DNA from: Acanthaster planci
Lineage: Eukaryota; Echinodermata; Asteroidea; Valvatida; Acanthasteridae
DNA: 64,000 bases
Assembly (NCBI RefSeq): GCF_001949145.1
Contig: NW_019091440.1
Span: forward strand, 721,398 to 785,397
Reading direction: 5' to 3'
The notes under the pieces were generated by a model, which was given only the letters and a program-made list of their open reading frames with translations, was not told the DNA's origin and did no database searches. Positions 35,501 through 47,668 of this stretch are shown here, in pieces; positions within the stretch are counted from its first letter, which is position 1, and every line of letters begins with the position of its first letter. A program made the position numbers and the translations under genes.

Positions 35501-38424
35501 ACATGGGAGATCATGGACCATGAGTCACACACGAGGTCTCTCGTTTCTTGATATCACAGAGGCCAGATCCCAGCTCACAGTCTGAGAAGCAAAAAGCCAG
35601 CGTCAACTCCCGGTACCCTGCCAACCGAATCTACCTGGTGTCCACGGACTTCAGTGCCCAGCAGCCAATGGACATGTCGGTCAAGAAGGGCGAAATCGTG
35701 GGCATCATCAAAGAGCAGGACCCGACGGGAAGCGGACAGAAGTGGTACGTCGACAACGGAGGTAAGTCTAATTGTGTCTGGGTTTCCGTTATGTTGCAAT
35801 GTTGTAATCGAGTACTTTTTAAGTACCAACTTCACTGCTAACTATTAGACTGGTTAAGACAGAACAAAGCTGAAAAGTTTTAAACCATCACCGTTTAGCA
35901 AAAAACAATATAAATATCTCAAAATTCAAAGATTACAACACTAAGTACTTTGAAATACTTTTGTTCTGAAAAAAAAAAGAGAGCAAGAGTGCTTCAAAGC
36001 ACTTGACCAAGTACTTTTTTGAGTATTTTCCTGCTTGAAACGTAATTTTTACTGAATTGGGAGAGTCCGAGGTCTGGTTTTTAGTCTGTAATTTAACCTT
36101 TGTTCATTTAATATCCAGTGCCCATGTTGTTCAGCTTTGTTGCCTTGTGACCATGTCAGTATTTGGCAGAGAGGTTGGTAATCAAAAAAGACTCGACTTT
36201 CAGCAATAGTTTGTTGGATTTTACAAGCAATTTGAGAAATTGAATTAATGCCTTTCAGTTTTTGTTCCTGTCGGTGAACTTGTTGATGGCAAGACTGTTT
36301 CATGGCAAATTCTGACTATTTGAATGAACAAGATACCAGAGGCATGGTCCGTTCATACCCAGTAGAACTTTACAAATGATTCCCCTCGAGTCATTGGTTC
36401 CAGATTTTTAACCTCCGTAGGCCATTTCAAGCTTTTTTGTGTGAACAAAAGCAACTGAAGTTACTTAAATTCGTTGTCACAGAAAATTCCTTGTAGGAAA
36501 TCCTAAAATTGAAGCACTCACTTGTGATGTCGTCACTATTACCCCTGCTCATTGGGCCAAGAAAAAAGTGCTCAGATCATCTCTACATCCAGGGAAGCAT
36601 AGAGAACCATATCACTGTCTTGAATGGCGTGAATGGCGATGTGATGACTGTTACCGATTTCCAGCTTCAGGAAAAGCAGTGCATGATATTATGCAAAGTA
36701 CCCTTCTTTGGAACACCAACAAGAAACCCAAATTGAACTGGAACTCAACTGTAAAACTATAAGAACATTTCAAATTTGACTAAGTATTTATTTCTTTCCC
36801 CTGTCTCAGCATCCCAAGGGTTCATTCCGTCCTCTATCCTTCAAGCTGTGGGCGGAGAGACAACGAGCCCGGAAGGTTACGGCAGCGACGACGACTGGAA
36901 TGCATTCACTCGAATGCAGCAGCAAGCGCAGGTTAGCATTGTCAATCCGTGCTTGTTATCACAGCCTATGTCCAAGAAAATAAAGCGCTGTGCTTTAGTA
37001 GATATTAAAATAAGGGAATCATTGGGGTTAGGTTGGCATGTTCAACACCAAATAGGGGCATAGAGATAATGATAGACTGAGTCAATGTCACGCCCCTAGC
37101 TGGTCGTAAACGTACCTATTTGAATCGAGCCGCTGCTCTTTTATTCCCATTCAAAAATACCTGCTCCGGTGAAAAAAATATGAAGAAGGCAAAATTTGTA
37201 TATTTCAAACTGAATTTTGTTCAGTATCACCTATTGTTTTGTGAAATACCCCACAAACTATGGTATGTGCCTCACGTAGGCAACCCATCTCCTTATTTTG
37301 AAATTCCAACTCTATGAAATGCAGACTCATTGGTTATATCCACCTCGAGCAGAAGCACCCCCTCATTGGTTGAAAAGACCCACGTTGGTCGGGAGTGCTA
37401 AATTTGTTGGTGGCGATGGATTTGCTTAGTTGTTTCTGAACCCGAGAAGTTCAGTTCCAACCAAAGGAGCCTCCGTTACTAAGAAAACGGCGCCCTCTCT
37501 TGGTCCAGCGCATGGCCCATTGCACATACCTACATGATGCAGACAACTGTCATGTATGAGGGTTAGAGCATATACAGTAGGAGTCATGCAGCATGCTACA
37601 TGAAACCAGGAAAGCATCAACAAGCAAGCTTGATAATTTTTAAATAGGTTTGCTGTATCACCATGCAAAATATCTCCTTTGTGAGTATGAGTGGTTCTGA
37701 AAAGAACCAGAGGGTACTCAACGTTCAAACAGCATGCTCTGTCCATCGTCAGGAGACTGCAAGGGTTTCAGTGATGAAGCAGTCTGGAGGCAGTGAGATG
37801 TAAAGAGGATGCTAACTCAGGATCCAACTCAAGGGCACTTAAGGTTCTTTTCAGAACAGGATCCAACTCAGGGGCACTTAAGGTTCTTTTCAGAACAGGA
37901 TCCAACGAAGGACACTCAAGGTTCTTTTCAGAACAGGATCCAACTCAGGGGCACTTAAGGTTCTTTTCAGAACATGATCCAACTCAGGGGCACTTAAGGT
38001 TCTTTTCAGAACAGGATCCAACTCAAGGGCACTTAAGGCTCTTTTCAGAACAGGATCCAACTCAAGGGCACTTAAGGCTCTTTTCAGAACAGGATCCAAA
38101 TCAAGGGAACTTAAGGGTTTTTAAGAACCAAACATACTCGACAAAGAGATATTCCGAATGGTGGTACTGCAAAGCTGTTACTTGCCACCTTCACCAGAAA
38201 AAACTTCAAATCTCATCTGATGATTTTTTTGTCGGCTTTTGCAGTATTATTATGCGGAGTGGGAGTTCACGGCGTCGGCAGAGAATGAGCTGACGCTGAC
38301 CGAGAGGGATGTGGTCCAGCTGATCTCGGACCAGGACATCGAGGGCAACTCGGAGTGGTGGCTGGTGGACAAGAACGGGCAGCGCGGCTACGTGCCCTCG
38401 GCGTACCTCGCCAAGATTGACTGA
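20530..38424 (+). CDS. Tuba/ARHGEF37/38-type RhoGEF: DH, BAR, SH3, SH3 (5' end missing)
   Basis: The seventeen exons are 20530-20702, 22732-22800, 25216-25339, 25988-26079, 26208-26263, 26626-26719, 26985-27090, 27634-27764, 28604-28708, 29361-29492, 30338-30499, 31112-31204, 33560-33742, 34217-34399, 35560-35761, 36810-36931 and 38245-38424 (stop TGA). All phases agree, giving 734 residues. Residues about 17-250 are a Dbl-homology domain ([44 protein letters not shown]). Residues about 280-540 fit a BAR domain in place of a PH domain ([15 protein letters not shown]). SH3 domains lie at about 585-645 and 678-733 ([16 protein letters not shown]). The family activates Rho GTPases, classically Cdc42, at membranes and actin; the target here is inferred. 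DNMBP has four more SH3 domains upstream and ARHGEF37/38 do not, so the lost 5' end decides which it is. Two exons look like inserts. Confidence 0.85.
21909..22086. mobile_element. Palindromic MITE, copy 3
   Basis: This 178-bp copy has ends GAATACTGGCGATTCACAAT and the inverse of GAATACGGGCGATTCACTAT. It lies in the first visible intron of the RhoGEF gene. Its centre is the reverse complement of the centre in copies 1 and 2, meaning it sits in the opposite orientation. Confidence 0.82.
23538..23790. mobile_element. Foldback element with CCAATTTCAT ends, copy 1
   Basis: The left end GCCCAATTTCATGGCGCTGC and the right end GCAGCGCCTTGAAATTGGGC are inverse complements. The arms continue with CTTACCGCAGAATT and its inverse (AATTTTCTGCTACGGTAAG). 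The element lies in a RhoGEF intron. A second member is at 57236-57453. Confidence 0.75.
25420..25625 (-). mobile_element. tRNA-derived SINE
   Basis: On the minus strand a perfect pol III B box (GGTTCGAATCC within CCAGGGTTCGAATCCCGG) follows an A-box-like GGTTAACAGAGGGG. A body then ends in TCCCTCCCACCTCTAAAACT. The tail matches the copies at 12320-12480 and 62880-63085. It lies in a RhoGEF intron. Confidence 0.6.
26742..26862 (+). repeat. G-rich TTGGG/CTGGG simple repeat in an intron
   Basis: About 120 bp of degenerate units such as GGGTTGGGCTTGGCTGGGTT follow just after the exon that ends at 26719. The coding strand has runs of three Gs at short spacing, which could form G-quadruplex structures. 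Confidence 0.65.
27866..28072 (+). mobile_element. GCGCCCTCTC-type short element, copy B
   Basis: It starts at CTCGAGCAGCACCATGCCCT, contains GTTGGTCAGGAGTGTTCATT and CAAAGGAGCC, and ends near GCGCCCTCTCTTGGTCCCAC. It lies in a RhoGEF intron. Confidence 0.7.
29520..29722 (-). mobile_element. GCGCCCTCTC-type short element, copy C
   Basis: An inverted member: AGCTGGACCAAGAGAGATGG, CAGCAACAGAGGCTTCTTTG and GCTTCTGCTC occur in the order expected of the reverse complement. It begins just after the exon ending at 29492 in the RhoGEF gene. Confidence 0.6.
31981..32058. repeat. Perfect 37-bp inverted repeat with a 4-nt loop
   Basis: The left arm 31981-32017 (TGAGCTTTCATAGCAACAAC, then a TGCTGGTGGCAGCATGT block) is exactly the reverse complement of 32022-32058. 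The loop is TGCG. It lies in the RhoGEF intron between exons ending at 31204 and starting at 33560. Such a hairpin could be a recent foldback or an artefact. The perfect stem and tiny loop argue against an ordinary pre-miRNA. Confidence 0.9.
34953..35407. mobile_element. pogo/Tc1-like MITE, 455 bp
   Basis: The ends are CAGTGGAACACCACTATAAC and the inverse of CAGTGGAACGCTGCTATACC, each followed inward by CGAACA. It is flanked by TA on both sides (34951-34952 and 35408-35409), the target duplication of the Tc1/mariner/pogo group. The inside is non-coding with repeated TGTTCGGTA motifs near both ends. It lies in a RhoGEF intron. Confidence 0.78.
37345..37515 (+). mobile_element. GCGCCCTCTC-type short element, copy D
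   Basis: It runs from CTCGAGCAGAAGCACCCCCT through TTGGTCGGGAGTGC and CAAAGGAGCCTCCGTTACT to GCGCCCTCTCTTGGTCCAGC. It lies in the intron between the two SH3-coding regions of the RhoGEF gene. Confidence 0.72.
37820..38129 (+). repeat. 39-bp minisatellite, eight units
   Basis: Eight head-to-tail units begin GGATCCAACTCAAGGGCACT and end CTTTTCAGAACA. Six or seven are 39 bp; the third is 38 bp. Each unit has a GGATCC site except unit 5 (TGATCC). The array lies in the last intron of the RhoGEF gene, about 115 bp before the acceptor of the final exon. It stays open in one frame but has no splice evidence. Confidence 0.9.
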
Positions 38425-38467
38425 ATCCGGCCCAGTCGGTGATTATACCTGCCCATTCCAAGCTTCA

Positions 38468-38473
38468 AATAAA
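38468..38473 (+). terminator. Polyadenylation signal AATAAA after the RhoGEF stop
   Basis: AATAAA occurs 44 nt after the stop codon at 38422-38424. It could give a very short 3' UTR. Later signals on this strand are also possible, for example around 39265. Confidence 0.35.
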
Positions 38474-40999
38474 AATACAAGGGTTCCCGCAGTCATGAAA
38501 AATCCTGGAAAACAAGTCGTTCCGAAAAGTCACAGAAATTTGCAGAAAAGTACGTTGTCCTGAAAACCTGTTGTCAGAAAAGTCATCAAAAAGTCACAGA
38601 AATCAAGATCATCCAAGGGTTATTTTTGATAGGCCACTTTTGTTGTGAAAATGAAATAATGATAATTTGACAAGCTATTGTAGTCAGTCTGTAGTCTTGG
38701 CTTTGGCAGTCTTCCATTCACAATACCACACAAGTTTTCCCTGCAAAAGGGCATCAAATGTCATGACAATCGTCATATTTTGGCCTGGGAAAATTGCGGA
38801 TATGTCATGGAATTTTGTTTTTAGAATTCTGTAGGAACCCTGCTTACAACCCCTGATGCCCTGTTATCAGGATATTTCCATATTTCAGCTTTGTTGCTTT
38901 CACAGACCTTGTCTCTAAAATCAAAGCCACTTGAAGGCCTCTTCAATTTAAACAACTTGTAAATATCTCCATCTTTGAGTTGATAATGGGCCGTTGGAGC
39001 TGTGAACTTCAAAGTCAGGGTAGTGATAGACACAACCTGAGATGTAACCACGGTTAGGCAGAACCGTATCGTTAAAACTCCCCATTGGTGAAAGACGTTA
39101 AAAAAGATTGTAGAATATTCTGGGCATTAACAAAGGGATCTTTGAGCGACAACTGGCGCTTGACATTTTTTCTTTTTACTGTTATAGTAGACATGCATGG
39201 CCTTTTTCCTGCCTTTGAATCCACCTCTGACTTTCTAATTAGTTTCACTTGTTTCCTAGTTGGAAATAAATCAGAACACTTTGGACTTGGACCTGGCATT
39301 CAGCCTCACTAGAGCAGGTGATGAGATTGCATAGAACTTGACACGGGAGACTAGACTCTCAAGACATTAAGCCTGAAGCCAGTGATGAAGACATATGGGA
39401 AAGGTGGGTGACCTGCGTAGAGTGGTATCGTGCTTGGACTGGTGTCATGTTACCTGTGCATGACCGGCAGAGGGTGCTCTCCAGTTTGTCCACAGTGGGC
39501 AAGTCCAAGTGACGACCTTTGATCAAACAGCTGATCCATTCTGGTACCCAGGGCATATTCTGTGCCTTGTTACCAAGGACAATTGACCTGTGGTTGACAG
39601 ACTGTCCCTGATCTAACTTAGCCAGCTGTAAAGGTGGACTGGTCCCAGGTTACCCACAATACTTAGAGTGTGAAGGGAAGGTTAGATACCAGACTTTACT
39701 GTATAATGGTTGATCCTGACCAACTGTGGAAATGCCCTTGCACTAACGGCGAAGAGTAAAAACCGAAAAAATATGATTGTTGTAGTTGAGTTGCTACTTA
39801 TGTACAGGGCTTATGAAAAAAGTTGATTTGTATTTTTTTTACTCCATCCTTATTGCCCAGTCTTGCCTGGAAAGACAGTTGCACAATTTTTAAAAAAAGG
39901 TGACTCCTGGCTCTGCAATTGTAGAACAGCTGAGACGGGTCTTTCATAGTCAGTGCTTCTTTTTAGACGGACATGTGTCTCAGAACTATGAATACATTAA
40001 TTGACTGGACATTTACCCATTGAAATGGGGAGTAAAAGTGTTTCTGCTAATTAACATTTGCAGATTAGGACAAAGCTTTCTTTTTGAACGAGATTGCAAA
40101 TCAGAAATACTGAACCATAATTTTAAATTACATATGTAAGAAAAACTATGTCTGAGCCCATAAATTTGTTTTGAAAGAACTTGATGTGAAAAACAGTTAC
40201 AGTTGATTTAGTGAGACAGAATCATTAGTTATTATGAAACTTGCAAGGAAGGTTGGTCTCCTTCAAGACGGCGAGATGATATCGCATGGTCGCACAGTCT
40301 GCCTGAACAGTCTCTACCAATCAGTTTACAAGTGTCAATCACCCTTTAATCATCGTTCCAGTTCTGTTCCAGTTTTGTCGGAAGAGCACAGTACCTGCCA
40401 CGCTGAACTGCTGGTCCCATTATTGTGCAGTACCCATAGTCAGTTCACAAATAGAACCGTGGCTTTTTAAAAAATAGTTTTCAACGAATGTTTCCTCTTT
40501 TTCCAATCATGTTTGTAAACATTTGTTGATTGCAAAAGGAAAAGTTCTGCGTTTGGCTAAATTAGATTTTAACAGGTGTTTTTATTTAAACGTGTTTATA
40601 TTAACTTTTTTGTGACAGTGCCGGGTTATGCTCTTTATTGTCTTTTGGTCAGTATTGTTAAAAAGTTTGGTATTAAGCTCATTTTTTAAGACAAAACCTG
40701 CATTTTCCATTCTTTTTACTATTTTTATTGCAGGAGAAGGTTGTCAAGTCGTGAGAGTTGAGTAATTCAGTTTTTGTGAATGATTTTGGATGAATGAATT
40801 CCAAAATTGTAATGGACAGGAATCCCTGGTTCAGAGGGGAACCATTTATTCATATTTTGCATCAACTAGGAGAATGAAAAGGAGGTATCCGTTTTACGGC
40901 TTATCAAATCTTTGCCTTCTTAAACTGTGTCTCATACAAAAGGCCTATCTTAAGGAGATTTAAAATCTATTAAAAAAATTAATATGGCTGCCTTAAGGC

Positions 41000-41545
41000 C
41001 AGTGTTGTAGTCGAGACCAGTCGCAAGTAGCCGGGTGAACAGTGACCAGGGGCAAGTTCGATCAAGGTTCCCTAGTTAACTAGTGGTTGATTCATGACGT
41101 ACCTAGCGCATGTGCAGTGAAGTTGAAGTGCGAACGACCCTAGTCAACCGTTGTCAGGTCGTTAGACCGAAGGAGATCAAAGGTGGCTGCAGGCAGGGTA
41201 AAAAGCCAAATTGAAAGTGGTCGTTATTAGTGAAATACTGTTTTCCGGCATTTTTCTTATAACTGGTCCTCTCTGCACTGCGCTATTAAAAATAGTTTAT
41301 GGCAACCAACGACGCGACCACTCCCGGTAAGCTGGTCGCGAATAGTTGACTAGCCTAGTCCAACCATCGTCGACTACAGTGCGATAGAGATAGTCGATGA
41401 GAGATAGTCGAACTCTGGTTAACTGTGGTCCTTGATCGAACTTTCTCTATAGAATGCTTTTGTTCGAGTTCATTTGAATGGCTTGGAACTTGGATTCAGA
41501 CTAGAAGTCTTGTCGTGATCTTAAGAGGTCATAACTGCAACACTG
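41000..41545. mobile_element. CAGTGTTGTA-family element carrying a nested foldback
   Basis: The outer ends are CAGTGTTGTAGTCGAGACCA and a right end reading CATAACTGCAACACTG. Inside, at 41054-41443, is a second element with AAGTTCGATCAAGG at one end and CCTTGATCGAACTT at the other. This suggests insertion of one element into another. Confidence 0.55.
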
Positions 41546-42824
41546 CTTGAAGCAAGATCAGATTTCGTGCAAAAAGTCGCCTAAAAGGTTATATCTTGTA
41601 CTTGTCCACTCAGGTATTTCAGTTGTGGCATTGGTGGATGAATTTCACTCGAACCTACAGATCATTCCACGGCTCACATTTTGAAATAGTTTAACCATGA
41701 TATCGGATTGCCTTGGGCCAGATGCTTAAAAAATGTTCCAATATGTGACCCACCGTTCCAAATCCGGGCCGAAGATGTTCACGTTATTGTCTGGAAAAAT
41801 AATACCATTACACAAAGAAACAATATACATTCCACAATGCTTATCTTCCATAGCTGCGAAAGGTTTCTGTAGATATCTTTCACTTTCGATCACTTTGAAG
41901 TATGGAAATCAAGAGTGGTGAAGAGGAACTGTCAACCATCAAACTTACCTACTTCAGCCACTTCATCTCGTTTGAGAATGGTTGGTGAACATGTTTAAAG
42001 AAAAGTGATAATACTGTGAACTGTAGGATCCAGGATATTTAGCATTATTCATCAATTTTTCTGTTTAGACAGAAGAACGTGCAGTTCAAAAGCTACACGA
42101 TGGCCAACTTGAACTTGCATACTGTGCCAGCACGTGGGCACTGTACAGCAAGCGCCAGAGGCCATGCTAGTTTATATAAATGAAACTTTTTGGGGCATGT
42201 TTAGTTTGGGGGAAAATTGTGAGTAAAGAAAAGTACTGATCGGTTTTCCCCCAAAGATGTAATCATTTCCCTGTTGTAATTATGACTAACATGTGAAGTT
42301 GCCCCTTTTGTGATATCCCGTTTGGGGGATAGACCTGATGGTAAAATACCCCATAGTGAAATGTGTGTGTCAACTTATAACCAAGCAATAATCGTATCTC
42401 CATACATGAATTGAGTAGATATAGAAATATGAAAAAATCAAAATGATATTTTTTGGTCTACCTAACTCGACAGTTTTAAGTTAGGCGTAGATACCGGTAT
42501 TGTGTGAAATAGAATGAATGCTTATTCCCAGTTCCTACTAAACCCTAATCTTTAAAGTACACCATATGATATGTACCTTTAATATTGAACTTAGTAATGT
42601 GTGTCGTAAAAGCCTCCGTAGTAATTCACTGTCCCAATTTATTTACTCTACAAGTTGATCACAAAAATAGTACTTAAATTATTGTTTCAACGGATTCTTT
42701 CATATACGTACAACGAGTGAAATACCATTGCCTCCCGTTGTAAGTAGCAGATGCTCGGCAGATATAGGAAAACAAGCTAGTATTCGTATGAATCTTCCAT
42801 TTGCTCGAGGAATATCCGGTTCGT

Positions 42825-42985
42825 AAGTGTGACGTCACATCAGTTTGAATCACACCCATTGCACACAGAGCTACACGGAACCGTGGAACCAGAATTTGAC
42901 GTGTTTTTTTCGTACTCAACCAATGGGAGCTTCCAGTCAGTGACGCGTGCGCGCGTATGACAGCTCACTCACGAACTGGATAATG
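42825..42985 (+). repeat. Diverged fragment of the 1.3-kb repeat's promoter-like part
   Basis: GGTTCGTAAGTGTGACGTCA, ACGGAACCGTGGAACC and CAACCAATGGGAG match the order found at 2940-3150 and 4280-4480. The CRE (42830-42837) and CCAAT box (42920-42924) are kept, while the surrounding sequence has diverged. Confidence 0.65.
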
Positions 42986-43965
42986 TGGCCGTACGTCACC
43001 GAAACGTCTTGTGTTTTTTCATGAGTGTGCGCTGTTAATTTTTGATAACCAATTTGGTACTTTCTTTCATGTGTTGGAACTCAGCGGTCGTTGTACTTAT
43101 TTACTCAGTGTGTGCCATTCATGATGTTATTGTCGTATCAAGTTTTTATAATTCATTATTTATCCAAAGTTTTCTTTGAGGTATTGCCTGAACTTTTAGA
43201 TGGTGTGCCCACTTCGTTTAGTGGTGCAGGTGGCTAGCCGCTCCTTAATAATACGTTTGATCATTGTACTTTGTGTAAGTACTATTTTTAAACATATGGA
43301 ACGTGTGCATGTGAAGGTAGGATATCTTCTCTCAGTGTATCCTATTGCCTTTTTGTCGTTTTCTATACATTACTATATAATACTATCTATAGTCTCACCT
43401 ATAGTTTTACCCATGTGACTTTCACTAAAATAGCAACAAGTGTAGCGTCTGTGCTGTAACTTACGGATCTAGACTTCGAGGAATAGACTGTTCCGAAGAG
43501 ATCACGCGCTTGACGGGCGCGTGTATTTCGACAAGTCAGACCATCCTATTGGTCGAAGAGGCATGCCGACGCGCGCGTACCACCTGTCCACGAGCGTTGT
43601 GCCATCGCAGTAATGGCTTATATGGCTGGTTGCCAAATTACATTATAGGGACAAACTTATTCAGTCTGACCTGCATGTATAATTTTACTTATAAAAACCT
43701 TCAGGAGTACCTGTAGAAACATATGGACACGTTTGTCGGTCGAAGATAGAGAACATACAGAATGAATGTGACAAATGGATTCCTACTGCCTGTCATCGTA
43801 CCCAAAACGTTTTCATCCACCTATAGATACCCCCCCCCCAAAGTTTCAGACACCTGCTGTCGGGTGGGTGTCTGGTTCCAACGTAGCACCCTATGGGTCT
43901 GGCTGCAGACTAGAACAAGAAGCCCTAATAATGGCAAACCAGTCTGCCAGCTTAGTGTATCCGAC

Positions 43966-44152
43966 TCCAGCAGAAGCATCCCTTCATCGGATGAAAAGAG
44001 CGATGTTGGTCGGGAGTGTTCATTTTGGTGGTGATGTGACCGTAACGTCGTAGTCGTTCGTGAACCAGCCAAGTTCAGTTCCGCCAAAGGAGCCTCTGTT
44101 GCTGAGAAAAAATGCGCCCTCTCTTGGTCCAGCTCGAGGCTCATACTGGACC
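43966..44152 (+). mobile_element. GCGCCCTCTC-type short element, copy E
   Basis: It runs from CAGCAGAAGCATCCCTTCAT through GTTGGTCGGGAGTGTTCATT and CAAAGGAGCCTC to GCGCCCTCTCTTGGTCCAGC. Confidence 0.72.
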
Positions 44153-47100
44153 CTTAATCTGATCAGTGCGTAGCACAGTATTCACTCTCTCATTCTTTGC
44201 AGAACATGGCAAGAGCGTCCAGAACTAATACACCGAATTACATTCCGTGCATATTCGTGCTGGAGTTTTTTTAGGGCAGGCACTTGCTTGAAGTATCAAT
44301 GTTGTTTTGGGTCATTTGTAGGTGCCGTATGGACGCCATTCGTTGCGCAAACAAGCCAATTCTACATACACCAAGGTACATTGGTATCATGCGTAGTTTC
44401 AGTTTAGAAGTGCAGGTTTTTAAAGCATTTCATCGTTGAAAAATGACTCAACGTACAATTGACTTCGAATACTGAGAACATCAAAGAACAGTCTTCGAGT
44501 AGTGCAGCATATTGAACATTCACATCCCTTGATCGGTGATATTGTAAATGACATGTTTTTGTATTATTTGCTGACGTATGTTTTAAGCTTTGCCCACGAA
44601 ATGCAATAACTTAAATTGTGGCTACTGTATTAATATGCAAACCATTTATATAGTTTATATGTGTCCATAGTATGTACAAAATCTATGTGCTTGTATTAGG
44701 GAAGTATCTAATGTACACGATTGTTCCTTAACGCAATATAAACGCGTGACGTTTTGGTTGTAAAGGTTCAGCCCATTTATACCACAATAAGTGTGTCGTG
44801 AAAAAGTGAAGTGTAATTGTATATTTTGTTGTATAATATTGCGATGGGTGATATTTTGTGGTAACTATAGCTATAGTATTGAATTCCATGGCGTGGTGCA
44901 TTTGTTTGAGATTACAATTCCAAGTTTGTACGATGATGATTATTCAACGCGATCTCTGTTCAGGTTTGCTGAAGTCCTTTTAATGCATGCAGAACACGGA
45001 GAACAAGACCCGAGTTTAACTCGAGTGTTCGGTAAAGTATTTACCACGTGTTTGTTACTTGCTCGGTATACATGGAGCACATGTCCATCACTTGTTTGTA
45101 AAATGTAAATCTAGGTATTACGTTGATAGGCCTATTGCACGGTCACCATTCTTGCTTCGCTTGTCAAGAACTCTCCATCTGGAGACTGGTCACCAGCCGT
45201 AACAAGAGGGAGTTGCAGATCTGGTGGTCTGGCTACCAAACCACACCATTTGCACGTTCCCAGTGCTACACGGTGTCGCGATAAACCAATGTTGAAGTGC
45301 ACCAGTCACTTTTTTTGTGCTCTACCGCTTCGGCCTTGTTAAGAGACAAATCAAAAGTCATTCAGTACTCTCCTTGACGTTAATTACTATTAAAAGTAAA
45401 TGCTGGAACTCCAGTGTGAATTGTCTTAAAATGATCTGCCATCAATAAATAACTGTTAAATGTCAATACCACGTTCCGTGTGTCATGCTATTAAATGAGG
45501 TCGGTAGTATGGTGCGTTGTTCGTGTACTTCGAAAGGTATTCCTTTGTGGTTAGGTGTTCAGAAGTAGTTTTTATTTGCTAAAGAAAAAATTGTCGTTAA
45601 GAAGACGAAAGAATGAAATTAAGTGAAACAAAGAGAAGTAGCGATTTTTTTTAATCGAATGGGCGGAGGGTGGAGCTCCCGAGCCAGTTTTGTGTTCGGG
45701 AAGTTCCACCTTTGGAGTCGTTTCTCTGACTTAAACTACGCCCTTCCCCCAAAACTGTTGTCCAGTTTTCAAGGAACACCGAGTGTCCATTCTTACTAAT
45801 GTTTTGAGTTGTTAGAAAAATGTGATCCATTGTTCAGCACTCCCTAGCTAGGTGAAAGCTTTAACCCCCGACCCGTAAAAGAATATGCACTTGCGTCTGG
45901 GGACGGTATGCAACTTTTGTTTAAGATACACTGCGTGTACATTGTGTGGATGGAAAGTTACAGACGCGCAGTCGCCATCGATGGATGATGGTGTCATGGA
46001 AACGCGTCTTGATTCTCCTCGTTGGGCCTACCTCCGAAATCAACTTGATTTACACGTGCATTTATATATTTGTGTTACAGCTACGGAAAAATACTGGATT
46101 TAAAACTTGATAAATGTCACCAATAAGCATGGTTGAATCCAAATGATATATATTATGCACCACCAGTTGGAATTTGGGGACCTGCATAGTTGAGGAACCA
46201 CGTCTCATCGTTCACGCGAAGACCGCATTGACTGACCTTGACCGACCCTGATCTGCTACACGATCAGGCCTACACGTCGAAAGGCTTCGTTCGTCACAAG
46301 TCGTTCAGTTTGAAGAAAACAAGGTTTTGGAATATCATCTGAGAAGTACTGATAAGGTAGGTTTCTAGCGATTCCCCCATTCTGAATTTGTAATTTTGTA
46401 AATTTTTAATCGCCGTGGGAGAATGTTAAAACTGAGATAATCATTTTTCTACACACGGGTTAAAATTATATTTGAATATAAACGGTAACACTAAAATTCA
46501 TTGAAAATTCTAAATGGAACTTTTAAAATGAAGACAAACGAGAAAACGTAAGTTTTACTTTGGATATAAAAATGGAAGAAAATAAATAACAAAACGGAGG
46601 AAATGATAGTGAATTTAAATGAAAGTACTGCACGCTAATATGGAAAATTATTACCGGTGTCGCGCCAACGCACAAAACTGAAGACATTACCAGAGAGAAA
46701 AAGATTGAAATTACAAACGGCACTTCTTGCATACCCCTAAAAATATAGAATCAACATATACACTCAAAGAGAACGTTAAATTTAAAGTCAGGTGCATGTC
46801 GCTGTTTCACAAAAAAAAACAAACGAAAAGTGTGCAGGTTTTCCACATAATGAACTAAAGTGCAAAGGTTGTACGCCAGTTTTCAGATCTGAAACGGTAT
46901 AAATTCTGAAAATAATCTACATTTTGGACATTAATCTCTGTTTTGAGTTGTCTGGTATTGAAACGAGGCTGTTGTTTCAACTGGACGTCTTGAGCTGCGT
47001 GTTAAATTCGTCACCAGTCTCATTCGTTGTTTGAACCTCTGTTTGCTCTCACACATCTCAAAAACGGAGATTAATATCATGTCCGTCGTGAAAACCTACA

Positions 47101-47668
47101 AGTCTCCTAAAATCTACCTTCCTGTATACCTCAGACAGTTTCCCCAACCAAGAGCGCGGAACGTGACCGCGAATTAACATTTAATAATGCCCGATGCGAT
47201 TTGATAATATGCCTGCTGCTTAATTAAAGACGCGCTGGCACGTGGATACGAGACAGTTTACTCTATCCCTATTGGTCAGGAGTCTGCGTGCGACGCCGCA
47301 CACAGAACTCGCCACGGGCGCGCTAGGTCCATATAAGGAGATTCTTCTGGACAATTTGCGCAAGGAACATACCATAAAATGGACTAGTTTGTTCGGGAAA
47401 ATGAACTTCAAAGTAAAATTCCTGAACAAAATTCTGAGGAATTTATCGTATGTTGACTTCTTATAACTATCTGACTACAACGGTTTTATGAATGGCAATA
47501 AATTATGTGCTTAGCCGAGAAGAACGAACGCTGACAATGTTCTTGCCTTCGGCTCAGACATGAGTCGCGTCCATTCTACTGGGCTAGTCTTCAACACACA
47601 TTCAAGACTAGACCGGTCAAGCACATAAATAATAATAATAAGCTGAATATTCAATAGAATGCCTGTCA

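Larger units (their letters stand above)
38474..47668. other. About 9.2 kb without a supported gene
   Basis: The start may be RhoGEF 3' UTR. Repeats at 41000-41545, 42825-42985 and 43966-44152 are listed separately. The rest is AT-rich with only short frames. One possible orphan terminal exon is at 42069-42170. A CCATATAAGG motif (CArG-like) lies near 47329, with no gene attached to it. Confidence 0.5.

Noticed and set aside
37820-38129. Regular array considered as a CRISPR-like repeat.
   Set aside because: Units are contiguous without unique spacers, and the context is an animal intron.
37793-38293. A 166-residue open frame over the last RhoGEF intron.
   Set aside because: It is the translation of a minisatellite and runs out of frame into the true exon; no splice signals join it to coding exons.
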